64,000 nucleotides of DNA from BD2-11 sp965221785 (lineage in GTDB: Bacteria > Gemmatimonadota > Gemmatimonadetes > Longimicrobiales > Gaopeijiaceae), in the NCBI GenBank assembly GCA_965221785.1, contig CBDCSR010000002.1, positions 1,240,001 through 1,304,000 of the forward strand, in the 5' to 3' direction. Both the position numbers and the translations under genes were made by a program. The notes under the pieces are model-generated. The model was not told the DNA's origin. It was given only the letters and a program-made list of their open reading frames with translations, and did not search any database. Positions 36,108 through 44,360 of the stretch are shown here, piece by piece (the stretch's first letter is position 1; each line of letters begins with the position of its first letter).

Positions 36108-36199
36108 GTGTGTCCTCCATGGGTCTCTTGTGGCTGAAATCCGCGTCGTCAGGCTTTCCTGATGCCTGAACCTGGTATGCGCGTTCGGCCTCGGCAGGG

Positions 36200-36214
36200 G
36201 CAGGGAGCGTGCCA
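36200..36214 (-). promoter_or_regulatory. Sigma-54-like promoter of hsp20
   Basis: On the minus strand TGGCACG-N5-TGC gives GG and GC dinucleotides exactly 10 bases apart, the invariant spacing of sigma-54 promoters. Transcription would start about 80 bases before the hsp20 ATG. The minus-12 box reads CTGCC rather than TTGCA, so this is tentative. Confidence 0.35.
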
Positions 36215-36223
36215 GCCGCGAGT

Positions 36224-36309
36224 CTGCCATTTTGTCAGGTGCCCGATGCGCGGGATGGGCGGGATTGCGATCCGGACGCAAGGAAGGAGGAAGTCTGCCA
36301 AAATGGCAG
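36224..36309. promoter_or_regulatory. Two copies of CTGCCA-N3-TGGCAG palindrome upstream of hsp20
   Basis: Copy 1 (36224-36238) is CTGCCATTTTGTCAG with one mismatch; copy 2 (36295-36309) is the perfect CTGCCAAAATGGCAG. They begin 71 bases apart. The same perfect palindrome occurs twice more at 44295-44340. A protein-binding site is the simplest reading; the regulator is unknown. Confidence 0.6.
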
Positions 36310-36325
36310 GTTCGGGATCGCGCGA

Positions 36326-36386
36326 GGGGGATTTCCCCCCAGGAGATTCCGGTGTTTTCCCGTCACGATTGCGGAGTTTTCCCCGC
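36326..36386. promoter_or_regulatory. Triple palindromic array A, before the kinase-regulator block
   Basis: Three GGG-AT-rich-CCC elements: GGGGGATTTCCCCC (centre 36332.5), GTGTTTTCCC (36356.5) and GCGGAGTTTTCCCCGC (36378.5), so spacings are 24 and 22 bases. They end about 105 bases before the 36491 gene. A matching array lies at 39140-39199 beyond the response regulator. Confidence 0.5.
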
Positions 36387-36490
36387 AGTGGCGCAGGAAC
36401 GGCATGGCCAAACTGAGTGAGTGTGGTCAATTGGCGACCCATGGGCGTCAAGGGGAGGCCATCGAGAAACGTTCGGTTCAGCAACGGGGG

Positions 36491-37174
36491 ATGAGAAGAA
36501 TGCGAAACAGAAAGCTCCTCAGGTCGGTTGCCGGGAATCCTCTGGGACTCTCCGTTCTTCTTGTGTCAACGTTGGTCGCGTACCTGGCGGCATCGAGTCC
36601 GCTGGAGGCAATGCAAGCGACGGGAGCGGATAGCACTCGCGCGGAAGGCCCCATCCCCGACACGCCCGCTAACCCGTTTGCTGCGGTCGATGGCCCGCAC
36701 CTGGTTGCCTTCGTCATCGGGGCGTCGGATTGCGGCTGGTCCAACCTGCCCGAGATCAAGGCAGCCTTTGGCAGCATCCGGGAGAGGATGCGCTCCGCCT
36801 ACGGAGACAAGTACGCTCACATTGAAGTTGTGGGCGTGGCGATCGACGAGGATCCCGAGGCGGGGCTGACGTACCTTTCGGACATTGGCGGAGGGACAGT
36901 TGGCACGGCCTTTGACCAAATCGCCGTCGGCGGGAGTTGGCTCAACGAGCAGGTCGTGCGATTCGCGTGGCGAGAAGGCAAGGCTGCGGCTTCGACGCCC
37001 CAGGTGATCGTAGTCGAGCGTCTTGTCGATACGAGTTCCTACTTGTCCAAATCCACGATCAAGACCGGCGATGACTTGGTCGTGGCGAATGCAAGGGGCA
37101 GGAATGACATCCTGCGATGGCTCGAGCAGGGTCTGCCGCTTGACGTTGTACCGGCGGGAGCGGGAGCACGATAG
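36491..37174 (+). CDS. Exported protein of unknown function, possibly thioredoxin-like
   Basis: About 227 residues. A hydrophobic segment (about 14-32) serves as signal or anchor. The mature part begins with HLVAFVIGASDCGWSNLPEIK, a strand followed by a single cysteine at a helix start, as in thioredoxin folds, and later has strands (IEVVGVAID) and VGTAFDQIAVGGSWLNEQVV. There is no CxxC pair. No family is recognised with confidence. It precedes the histidine kinase gene by 185 bases and is preceded by the triple palindromic array. The ATG at 36500 is an alternative start. Confidence 0.6.
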   Translation: MRRMRNRKLLRSVAGNPLGLSVLLVSTLVAYLAASSPLEAMQATGADSTRAEGPIPDTPANPFAAVDGPHLVAFVIGASDCGWSNLPEIKAAFGSIRERMRSAYGDKYAHIEVVGVAIDEDPEAGLTYLSDIGGGTVGTAFDQIAVGGSWLNEQVVRFAWREGKAAASTPQVIVVERLVDTSSYLSKSTIKTGDDLVVANARGRNDILRWLEQGLPLDVVPAGAGAR

Positions 37175-37359
37175 CCAACCACGATGTCGGTTGGTGAAAC
37201 GTCCTCGGCGCGAGTACCAGCGATGGTTGGCCATGGCGACCCCGGTCGCGGGGAGCGCACCCGATGACATCACGGCAGGTCACCGACGGATCGGCCGACG
37301 GCAACGTGCGCACGGCGGAGCCGCCGGTTATGCTGAGGCTCCGGTGATTTTCGTGCCGT

Positions 37360-38439
37360 GTGCCGCCTGGACTGCTGGAGGGCAGCCTGCTTTCCCACGA
37401 CGACCACTACCGGGCGGTGTTCGAGGCTTCTCCGGACGCCACGCTGATTGTGGATTCAGAGGGTCTCATCCTCGACGTCAACGAGCAGGCCGTGAGGATG
37501 TTCGGGTGGAGCCGCGAAGCGCTGACGGGTGCCTTGGTCGAGCGGCTTGTACCGTCGCATAAACGGGGAGCGCACCTCGAACACCGGATGCACTATGTCC
37601 GAGAGCCGCGGAGCCGACCGATGGGTGCCGGACTCGAGCTGTACGCGGTGCGCAGGGGCGGCACCGAGTTCCCCGTGGAGATCAGCCTGAGTCCCAGGAC
37701 CCCGCCTCGGGGGGCGGGCCAGGTCATCTGCGCGATCCGGGACATCTCGGCCTGGGAGCGGATGCGCAAGCGGTCCGGGTTGATGGTGGCGGCGATGGAG
37801 CAGGAGCGAAGACGTCTGTCGCTCGAGTTGCACGACGAAGTACTGCAGTGTCTGGTCTCGCTCAAGGTCCGGGTCAGGCTCATGCGGGACGAGACGGACG
37901 ACGGGAGGCGCGCGCGGGAGGGCGAGCAGATCAGCCGCGAGATACTGGACACGTTCAATGCGGTGAAGCGATTGATCCGCGGGCTCCGACCGCCGGAGCT
38001 CGAGCGCCAGGGATTGGCGGGTGCACTGCGCGAACACTTCCACCTCCTTCGGGATTCCGGCGGCTTCCAGGTGGATGCCGAGGTCGGCGATGTGGACGAC
38101 GAGTTGGACGAAGTGACGGCTCTGACGCTCTACCGGGTGGTCCAGGAGGCGGTCGCCAACGCCGCACGGCACTCGGGGGAGCGTTCCGCGACGGTCCGGG
38201 TCGCGTCCGGCGACGGCTGCGTGGTTGCCGAGATCCGGGACCGGGGCCGGGGGTTCGAGTTGCGGGACCCCGGTTCCGCGGAGCCCTACGACCACGTGGG
38301 CATCACGGGCATGACGGAACGCGCCGCCATGGTCGGCGGGGACGTGACCATCGAAACGGCTCCCGGGCGCGGAACGCTGGTTCGGCTGACCATTCCCGCC
38401 GGGGGCGTGCCAGCAATGCCGGGGGTCCGCGGGCCTTGA
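37360..38439 (+). CDS. Cytoplasmic PAS-domain histidine kinase (NarX/DesK type)
   Basis: A 359-residue sensor without membrane segments. A PAS domain covers residues about 14-135 (YRAVFEASPDATLIVDSEG, EFPVEISLSPR). The dimerisation helix carries the phospho-accepting H158 in ERRRLSLELHDEVLQCL, the HisKA_3 form. The ATPase domain (about 245-350) has the N-box VQEAVANAARHS and G-boxes DRGRGFEL and GITGMTERA. It signals to the regulator directly downstream, whose TTG start overlaps its stop. The GTG start is weakly supported; the PAS begins soon after it, so little could be missing. Confidence 0.9.
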   Translation: MPPGLLEGSLLSHDDHYRAVFEASPDATLIVDSEGLILDVNEQAVRMFGWSREALTGALVERLVPSHKRGAHLEHRMHYVREPRSRPMGAGLELYAVRRGGTEFPVEISLSPRTPPRGAGQVICAIRDISAWERMRKRSGLMVAAMEQERRRLSLELHDEVLQCLVSLKVRVRLMRDETDDGRRAREGEQISREILDTFNAVKRLIRGLRPPELERQGLAGALREHFHLLRDSGGFQVDAEVGDVDDELDEVTALTLYRVVQEAVANAARHSGERSATVRVASGDGCVVAEIRDRGRGFELRDPGSAEPYDHVGITGMTERAAMVGGDVTIETAPGRGTLVRLTIPAGGVPAMPGVRGP

Positions 38440-39101
38440 AGAAGATTCGCGTGCTGTTGATCGACGATCACAAGGTCGTGCGCGCCGGACTCAGGGCGCT
38501 GCTGGACTCCACGGACCGGATCGAGGTCGTCGGCGAGGCATCCTCCGGCGAGGAGGGCCTGGCGCGGGCGCAGCGGCTTGAACCCGATGTCGTCATCATG
38601 GATCTGGCAATGCCCGGGATAGGCGGCATCCGGGCCACCCGTCAGATCACGGCCCTCGACCTCGACACCAGGGTTCTGGTCCTGACCGTGCACGACGAGG
38701 AGGATCAGCTTGCCCGGGCGCTCGACGCCGGGGCGACGGGCTATCTCAACAAGTCGGTGGCCGATACCGACCTCATCGTGGCGATCGAGGCGCTGGCCCG
38801 AGGGCACTCCTACCTTCCGCGCCGTGCCGCCGCGCTTCTCGCTCGCAGCCAGCGCAGCCGCGTCCGGGAGGCGCGAGAGACGCCCGGGCTGGACGCCCTG
38901 TCGGCGCGGGAACGCACGGCGATCGAGCTGTGCGCCAGCGGGTTCACCGCCAGGGAGGCGGCCGAGAGGATGTTCGTCAGTCCGAAGACGGTCGAGGGGT
39001 ATCTGGCACGCGCGCGGCGCAAGCTGGGCCTGACCGGCCGCACCGACATCGTGCGGTTCGCCCTCGAGACCGGGCTGTTGCGCGGCGGCGAAGAGGAGTA
39101 G
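38436..39101 (+). CDS. NarL/LuxR-family response regulator
   Basis: A 221-residue partner of the histidine kinase. The receiver domain has D10-D11, phospho-acceptor D56 in VVIMDLAMPG, the threonine in LVLTVHD and the lysine in YLNKSV. The LuxR-type HTH (about 150-215) contains LSARERTAIELCASGFTAREAAERM and SPKTVEGYLARARRKL. The start is TTG, overlapping the kinase TGA as TTGA, with GGGGG upstream; it begins KKIRVLLIDDHK, the normal receiver start. The palindrome arrays on each side of this block are its candidate targets. Confidence 0.93.
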   Translation: MKKIRVLLIDDHKVVRAGLRALLDSTDRIEVVGEASSGEEGLARAQRLEPDVVIMDLAMPGIGGIRATRQITALDLDTRVLVLTVHDEEDQLARALDAGATGYLNKSVADTDLIVAIEALARGHSYLPRRAAALLARSQRSRVREARETPGLDALSARERTAIELCASGFTAREAAERMFVSPKTVEGYLARARRKLGLTGRTDIVRFALETGLLRGGEEE

Positions 39102-39139
39102 CGCGCCAAAGCCAGCGGTTCACCTGAAAGTCCTTGCGG

Positions 39140-39199
39140 GGGTTTTCCCGTCCTGTGAATTGAGGGAATCTCCCGTCAGCAAAGCGGGAATATCCCGCT
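39140..39199. promoter_or_regulatory. Triple palindromic array B, after the response regulator
   Basis: GGGTTTTCCC (centre 39144.5), GGGAATCTCCC (39169) and AGCGGGAATATCCCGCT (39183-39199, perfect 7-base arms). Spacings of about 24 and 22 bases repeat those of array A at 36326-36386, and both arrays share TTTTCCCGTC. It lies 65 bases before the next small gene. Confidence 0.5.
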
Positions 39200-39263
39200 A
39201 ACGCCGGGTCGCGGCACCCCGCATCTTTGTCCCAGCCGCCCTTCCCAACCCTCTACGAGGAGC

Positions 39264-39380
39264 ATGTCCGGGTCCATGAAGAGCCCGCTCGAAAAACGCG
39301 TCTGGACGCTGGCGCTGGTCACCTGTGCGCTGGTTGTCACGGTCGCCCTGGTCAGGAAGGGATTCGCTGATCCGGAGTGA
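39264..39380 (+). CDS. Small single-span membrane protein
   Basis: A 38-residue frame with charged ends (KSPLEKR, VRKGFADPE) around one hydrophobic segment (WTLALVTCALVVTVALV). AGGAG sits almost against the first ATG; a second ATG 12 bases on has it at better distance. It is preceded by the palindrome array and followed 25 bases later by the AlpA-like gene. No known family. Confidence 0.45.
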   Translation: MSGSMKSPLEKRVWTLALVTCALVVTVALVRKGFADPE

Positions 39381-39405
39381 CGCAAAGGCATCTCGGGAGG
39401 ACACC

Positions 39406-39600
39406 ATGCTGATCCGACGACGCGATGTGCTGCACCTCACGAGCCTGAGCCAGTCCTCGCTGTACAGGCTGATGAAGGAGTCGCGCTTCCCCAGGCCAGT
39501 ACGCATCAGTCCGCGCTGCGTCGCATGGAAATCGGAGGAGGTCGAGGACTGGATCGACCACTTGGAGCATACACATCAGGTTCGCGGGGACCAGGGATAA
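39406..39600 (+). CDS. AlpA-family helix-turn-helix regulator
   Basis: A 64-residue DNA-binding protein of the AlpA/excisionase-like MerR-type HTH family. The pattern LIRRRDVLHLTSLSQSSLYRLMKESRFPRPVRIS followed by AWKSEEVEDWID is the family hallmark. GGGAGG lies 5 bases before the ATG. AlpA proteins usually serve prophages or integrative elements, yet no integrase or phage gene is seen here, so it may be a domesticated regulator. Confidence 0.85.
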   Translation: MLIRRRDVLHLTSLSQSSLYRLMKESRFPRPVRISPRCVAWKSEEVEDWIDHLEHTHQVRGDQG

Positions 39601-39668
39601 GACCGCGCGCGCTGCCGCCTGAACCCTGAGCGCCGCCGGAACACCACCTCTTGGCTTGGGAGGGAACC

Positions 39669-40187
39669 ATGGCGGTTCACGGAACGCTTCGCACCCTGTT
39701 CGCACCCGCGGTGCTGCTTCTCGGTGCCTGTGACGACCCTCCGCCGACCGTGCCCGAGGGATTCGCCGTCGAGCGATTCACCGCCATCCTCGACTACTTC
39801 GGCGAAGACGACGTGATGGACTTCTGGAGAGGCCCGGCGCACGGCAACTCGAAAGGCCGCATCATTCCGCTCGGCGACGGCTACATGGCACACGTGTGGC
39901 GTCCCGATTTCGCTGAAGCGTGGGGGATCGTCACCGAGTTCGATGAAGACCCCGATCCCGGCTGTTCCGGACGCGGGCTCCGCTTCGCGCGCTGCCTGAA
40001 ACGGCATGTCGACGCCGGCGAGGAGAGCAGAATCGTCAAGGAAGGCGACTCCTATCGTGCCCGCTTCGAGGAGAGCCTGTCGGGGAGGGATCGGAAGGCG
40101 AGTCCGGCTCCGACCAGCAGGACGCGCGTAGCCACCCTCGCAGCCTTCGACCGGACCGGAGCAGACGGCCTACGTCGAAAGTTCTGA
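39669..40187 (+). CDS. Putative lipoprotein of unknown function
   Basis: A 172-residue protein with signal and lipobox LLLGACD. The mature sequence contains FTAILDYFGEDDVMDFW and two cysteines (GCSGRGLRFARC) that could form a disulfide; the C-terminal 40 residues are low-complexity and Arg-rich. No family recognised. GGGAGG precedes the ATG at 39669. Its 3' end overlaps the convergent aspartokinase gene by 18 bases. Confidence 0.6.
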   Translation: MAVHGTLRTLFAPAVLLLGACDDPPPTVPEGFAVERFTAILDYFGEDDVMDFWRGPAHGNSKGRIIPLGDGYMAHVWRPDFAEAWGIVTEFDEDPDPGCSGRGLRFARCLKRHVDAGEESRIVKEGDSYRARFEESLSGRDRKASPAPTSRTRVATLAAFDRTGADGLRRKF

Positions 40188-42806
40188 CCGGGCCGAGGAG
40201 ACTCGTCGTTGACTCTGGCCGGCCCGGCCGGCAACCCGCCCGGCGGCCGCCACCAGGTCGGTCATGAGCCCGGCCGCTGTGACCTCGGGCCCCGCTCCGG
40301 GACCCTGAATCACCATGGGATGATCGGCGTACCATCGCGAGCGGATGACGAGCAGGTTTTCAGTTCCGCGGGTTCGCGCGGCGGGTTCCTCCGCGGGCAC
40401 CACCTCGAGACGGACGGACGCCGCACCCTGCGCCACCCGTGCCAGGCAGACGAGCCGCCCCCCCTGCGCCGCCGCCGCCCGGGTCCGTTCGGCCATCTCG
40501 TCGTCGAGCCCGGAGAGCCGCTCGATGAACTCCCGGACCGGGCCGGGCTGGAGGAGGCGCTCCGGGAGAATCGGTTCGACCTCGACATCGGAGGGTTCCA
40601 TGCGCATCCCCGCCGTCCGCGCGAGGATGACGAGCTTTCGGACCACATCCCTGAGGCCCAGGTCCTCCCTCGGATCCGGCTCGGAGATCCCTCTTCGCCG
40701 GGCTTCCTCGACCGCCGAGCTGAACCGCCGCCCGCGGCTCAACTGGTCCATCAGGAAGGTGAGCGTGCCCGACAGCGTCCCTTCCAGGGAGATGACGGTG
40801 TCGCCGCTCCGCCGAAGCTCGGCGATCATGCGCACCATCGGAAGGCCGGCCCCCACGGTCGTCCCGTGGTGGAGGCCGCCCCCGCGCCCGCCCAGACTCA
40901 TGAGCTTCGCGTACTCCTCGACCGGCCCGGAGAGAGGAATCTTGTTCGCCGTGACCACGGCGGCGCCGGCGCGGAGATAGTCCGAGTACATCGCCGCGAC
41001 GGTCGCGCTCGCAGTGCAGTCGACGACGACGAGCGGGTCGCCCGTCCAGACGGCCTCGAAGGCGCGGACGGGATCGCCGCGGCCCCCCTCGACGTGCGAC
41101 CGCCACCGGCCTGCCACCAGGCCCTCGAGGTCGGTTACGGCCTTCCGGCTGTTCGAGATCCCGACCAGGACGGGCTGGATCCCGTGCGCACGCATCGCGT
41201 CGTCCCCGTTTGCGGCGAACTGGTCGAGGAAGGCTCCGCCGACGACGCCCGCCCCGAGGACGAGGATGCGGACGGGCTCGAGTTCATCCGGCGGGCTGAA
41301 GAAGGCGCGGTGGACGGTGCGGAGCGCGACGCCCTCCTGCCCCGCGTTCACGACCCATGAGATGTTGCGCTCGGAGGATCCCTGGGCGATGGCGTGCACA
41401 TTGACCCTCGCGGCTCCCAGGGCCGAGAAGAGTTTCCCGGAGACGCCGGGCGTGTACCGCATCCCCTCTCCAACGACCGCGAGAATCGAAAACCCCTGCT
41501 CGACGGTCGGGTCGCGCACGAGCCGCGACTCCCGCTCCCTCCGGAACTCAGCCCCCAGAGCGGCCCGCGCCCGCTCCGCGTCGGCACCCCTGACCGCGAG
41601 GGACAAGGCGTGCGCGCCCGAGTCCTGCGTGAAGAGAAGCGAGTCCACGTCGGCGACTCGGAGCGCACGGAAGATCCGTTGCGAGGCCTCCGTAACGCCG
41701 ACCGTCTCGACCCCGGCGAGCCGGATCAACGCCACGTCCCTGGTCGCGGAAATCCCGCGCACCGGCCGCAGGGGGTCCCGCTGAACCGAAGTCACGACCA
41801 GCGTCCCCGGGAGGGACGGATCGAGGGTGCTGCGGATTCTCAGCCGGATCCCCGCGCTCCGGGCAGGCTCCACCGCCGGGGGACAGATCACCTGTGCGCC
41901 GAAGTGGGCGAGTTCGAGGAGCTCCGCGTAGGTGATCTCGCGCGCCGGGGCGGCTTCGGGCACGGCCTGCGGATCCGCGGTGAGCACCCCGTCCACGTCC
42001 GTCCAGATCTCGACCTCCGCCGCGCCCAGCATCGAGCCGAGAAGGGTGGCCGTGTAGTCGGACGCACCCCGGCCCAGCGTGGTGGTCTCCCCCTTCGCCG
42101 TCGAGGCGATGAACCCGGTGACGACCGGGATTCCGGCGTCTCCGGGAAGCCGCGCGCGCACCAGCTTCCGCGAACTCTGCCGGTCCACCCGCGCCGCGCC
42201 GAAGCGGGTGTCGGTGCGGAGAAGCTCTCTTGCGTCCACGTCGACGGCGGCGATCCCATGGGCGCGCATGCAGGCGGCGACGAGCAGCGAGGAGAGACGT
42301 TCCCCGAAGGAGAGCATCCAGTCGCGCGTCCGGAGAGTGCATTCGCCAAGAAGCTGGGCCCCGTTCGCAAGGCGCCGGAGATCGTTCATCGCCGCATCGA
42401 GGCGGAGGGCGAGGCTCGGCGCTTCGTCGCTCGGAGCGAGGGCGTGGAGAAGCTCCCGGTGCATCTCCGCGATCTCCCGCGTCACCGACGCATGTCCGGC
42501 GTCCCCCCGTCCCGCAAGTTCGGCGACCTCGACCAGCCGGTCCGTCGTTCCGTGTACCGCGGAGACGACCACGACAGGGGTGGAGCTGGTCCGGGCATCG
42601 GCGACAAGACCGACGACGCGCCGGATGCGCGCGGCGCTTCCGACCGACGTCCCCCCGAACTTCATCACACGAATCGGAGGCGCGACCGTTCGGCGTGCTT
42701 CGGGAGGAGCGAGCACGGGAGTGGAGGTCACGAGGCCCGAAGGGGAAGATGCGCCCGCTCCAACCGCGAATCCCGCCCGGCGGGGGAAGCCCCGTTGGAC
42801 GGGCAA
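40170..42806 (-). CDS. thrA: Bifunctional aspartokinase / homoserine dehydrogenase
   Basis: An 878-residue fusion catalysing steps 1 and 3 of threonine, methionine and lysine synthesis from aspartate. The kinase begins at VMKFGGTSVGSA (about residue 47) and includes TTTLGRGASDYTA. Central ACT domains (about 330-500) sense end products. The dehydrogenase begins ILVLGAGVVGGAF and includes VTANKIPLSGP and LSGTLTFLMDQL. Whether it is ThrA-like (threonine-inhibited) or MetL-like cannot be told. The listed TTG start is uncertain, since the first 45 residues are low-complexity and a GTG lies within them. Confidence 0.93.
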   Translation of the reverse strand: MPVQRGFPRRAGFAVGAGASSPSGLVTSTPVLAPPEARRTVAPPIRVMKFGGTSVGSAARIRRVVGLVADARTSSTPVVVVSAVHGTTDRLVEVAELAGRGDAGHASVTREIAEMHRELLHALAPSDEAPSLALRLDAAMNDLRRLANGAQLLGECTLRTRDWMLSFGERLSSLLVAACMRAHGIAAVDVDARELLRTDTRFGAARVDRQSSRKLVRARLPGDAGIPVVTGFIASTAKGETTTLGRGASDYTATLLGSMLGAAEVEIWTDVDGVLTADPQAVPEAAPAREITYAELLELAHFGAQVICPPAVEPARSAGIRLRIRSTLDPSLPGTLVVTSVQRDPLRPVRGISATRDVALIRLAGVETVGVTEASQRIFRALRVADVDSLLFTQDSGAHALSLAVRGADAERARAALGAEFRRERESRLVRDPTVEQGFSILAVVGEGMRYTPGVSGKLFSALGAARVNVHAIAQGSSERNISWVVNAGQEGVALRTVHRAFFSPPDELEPVRILVLGAGVVGGAFLDQFAANGDDAMRAHGIQPVLVGISNSRKAVTDLEGLVAGRWRSHVEGGRGDPVRAFEAVWTGDPLVVVDCTASATVAAMYSDYLRAGAAVVTANKIPLSGPVEEYAKLMSLGGRGGGLHHGTTVGAGLPMVRMIAELRRSGDTVISLEGTLSGTLTFLMDQLSRGRRFSSAVEEARRRGISEPDPREDLGLRDVVRKLVILARTAGMRMEPSDVEVEPILPERLLQPGPVREFIERLSGLDDEMAERTRAAAAQGGRLVCLARVAQGAASVRLEVVPAEEPAARTRGTENLLVIRSRWYADHPMVIQGPGAGPEVTAAGLMTDLVAAAGRVAGRAGQSQRRVSSARSELST

Positions 42807-42966
42807 TACGGTTTGATCATGGCGAGAATAGACCGCTACCGGGTGAAGAGGTCAAGCTCGCACGCGGACTGCCCGAGGGTGGATCTCGCGGCGAAGAATC
42901 TCGAGTTGGTGACCCGGCCCCGGCGGATTCCGATCCTGCCCGTCAGAGGGAGGGATGGGCGGGTGA

Positions 42967-44004
42967 TCAGTCCCCCCGCACCCGCTCCAGGAACTCCTCG
43001 GCGGTCCCGCATTCGATCACCGCGTCGGCGATGGGTGCGATATCGTCCGGATCGGAAATGTGATCGAGTATGGCGCGGAGCTGTTCGGAGGTGCCGGGAC
43101 CGAACCTGCGGGTGACCATCCGGTGAACCAGTTCGCGCTCGCGCTCGATCGATGCCTGGCGCTCACGCGCTATGCCCCTCGCGACGCCCTTCTCCAGCTT
43201 TTCCATCCATTGCCGGTCGTACTCCTTGCCCCACTCCCGGGCCCGTTCCAACAGCGTCATCGTTCCTTTCTCCTCTTCCATGACCTTGCGTTCCAGTTCC
43301 TTGCCAGCTTCACCGAACCGCCGTGCCACCGCCAAGCCGATCCATTTTCGGAAGGCCCCGGTCAATTCCGGTTCCCCGATGGTGTCCAGCCAGGCCCACA
43401 GGGGGCCGAGCAGTTCCTCAAGCAGCTCCGCCGTGGGAGCTTGCTCGCACCTCGCAATCATCGCGAGCACGTCGCTCGGCGGAAGCGAGGCCGGGTCCTC
43501 CGACTGGATCTCGATGAGAAGATACCGGTGGCGGGGACGGTACCCAAGCAGTTCGCCGGGCACCGGGCCGAACAGATCGCGGATGTCGGTTGGCGCCGTC
43601 CAACGCCGTTCTCCGTTGTAGATGACGAGAGGCAGCACGAAGGGGTATTCGCCGCGCGGTCCCAGATCCTCCTTGCCGAGCCGCATCCAGATGGTGGTCG
43701 TGTAGTCCGACATTCGCAGGGCCATGCGGCGGTCGATGGTGGACTGGAACTCCAGCAGGATCAGGATGTAGGCCCAGCCGCCCCGGGTGGTTTCGATGCG
43801 CCAGAGCATGTCAGTGTGCCGTTGGCTGAGGTGCTCGGTGACGAAGCTGGCGGGCATGCGTTCCAGGGTGGTGAAGTCGAGGTGTCGGCTGAGGTCACCG
43901 GCCGCTGCGCGCAGTGTGTCGGTGATGGTGCGCGGGTGGGTGAAGAAGTTCTTGTAGGACGCGTCGTGCTTCGGTCTGGTGGGTGGCTCGCGCTTACCTG
44001 GCAT
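42967..44004 (-). CDS. Rpn/YhgA-like PD-(D/E)XK nuclease family protein
   Basis: A 345-residue member of the recombination-promoting nuclease family, once labelled putative transposase. Typical segments are KHDASYKNFFTHPRTITDTL, SFVTEHLSQRHTDMLWRI and the core ILILLEFQSTIDRRMALRM, where E and Q belong to the nuclease site. The C-terminal third is a charged helix. E. coli RpnA cuts DNA and promotes recombination without RecA. Copy number in this genome is unknown. The region upstream carries two perfect palindromes. Confidence 0.87.
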   Translation of the reverse strand: MPGKREPPTRPKHDASYKNFFTHPRTITDTLRAAAGDLSRHLDFTTLERMPASFVTEHLSQRHTDMLWRIETTRGGWAYILILLEFQSTIDRRMALRMSDYTTTIWMRLGKEDLGPRGEYPFVLPLVIYNGERRWTAPTDIRDLFGPVPGELLGYRPRHRYLLIEIQSEDPASLPPSDVLAMIARCEQAPTAELLEELLGPLWAWLDTIGEPELTGAFRKWIGLAVARRFGEAGKELERKVMEEEKGTMTLLERAREWGKEYDRQWMEKLEKGVARGIARERQASIERERELVHRMVTRRFGPGTSEQLRAILDHISDPDDIAPIADAVIECGTAEEFLERVRGD

Positions 44005-44360
44005 GGTGGGCGGTTCCCCGGCAGGAAAGGGCGGCGAAGGGTGGCATCAGGGCCGCTCCGCCGGACCTTCGGTCTTCTGGAGGGAACGATCGCCGGGGGC
44101 GGCGGGCGGAAGAATGGCGGGATGGGACTACCCTTTCTCTGATCCTGGACCGACCCGGACGCCTGTCCCGAGAGTCCGCAGTCCGTGGGTACTTCGGGCA
44201 CCGCTTCAATGAAGCCAGCCGAAGGAGCGGCGTCCGCAGGTAACCGGGGGATACCGCCAGAGCATGGTGGATCCGGCGAGATACGGGGAAGACTCTGCCA
44301 AAATGGCAGACTTCGGGAAACGGGTCTGCCAAAATGGCAGGATGCGCGTGTTTTGGGCGG
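44005..44360. other. Non-coding stretch between Rpn-type gene and sugar kinase
   Basis: 356 bases without a credible gene on either strand. The half next to the kinase holds two perfect palindromes (44295-44340). On the minus strand toward the Rpn gene there is only a weak GG-N10-GC pair near 44203-44217. Confidence 0.6.
44295..44340. repeat. Two perfect CTGCCAAAATGGCAG palindromes
   Basis: Identical 15-base palindromes at 44295-44309 and 44326-44340, 31 bases apart (about three helical turns). The copy at 44295 and the one at 36295 are both followed closely by TTCGGGA. They lie upstream of the Rpn gene and just beyond the kinase stop. Confidence 0.7.

Larger units (their letters stand above)
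36108..36490. other. Non-coding divergent control region between hsp20 and a thioredoxin-like gene
   Basis: 383 bases without a credible gene. Going from the hsp20 side it holds a minus-24/minus-12-like element, two CTGCCA-N3-TGgCAG palindromes, and then three GGG-AT-rich-CCC elements facing the plus-strand gene. Each is listed separately. Confidence 0.7.

Noticed and set aside
36108..36281. N-terminal extension of Hsp20 and a CIRCE element
   Set aside because: The extension lacks a ribosome site, while ATG 36107 has GGAGG. No TTAGCACTC-N9-GAGTGCTAA sequence is present.
39138..39200. Reading the G/C palindromes near 39.1 kb as a terminator of the regulator gene
   Set aside because: Arms are short, there is no T-tract, and three elements with regular spacing recur at 36.3 kb before a gene start, so protein sites fit better.
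42967..44004. Calling the Rpn-type gene a true transposase with flanking inverted repeats
   Set aside because: No target duplication or terminal inverted repeats bracket it; the palindromes lie only on one side and recur near hsp20.
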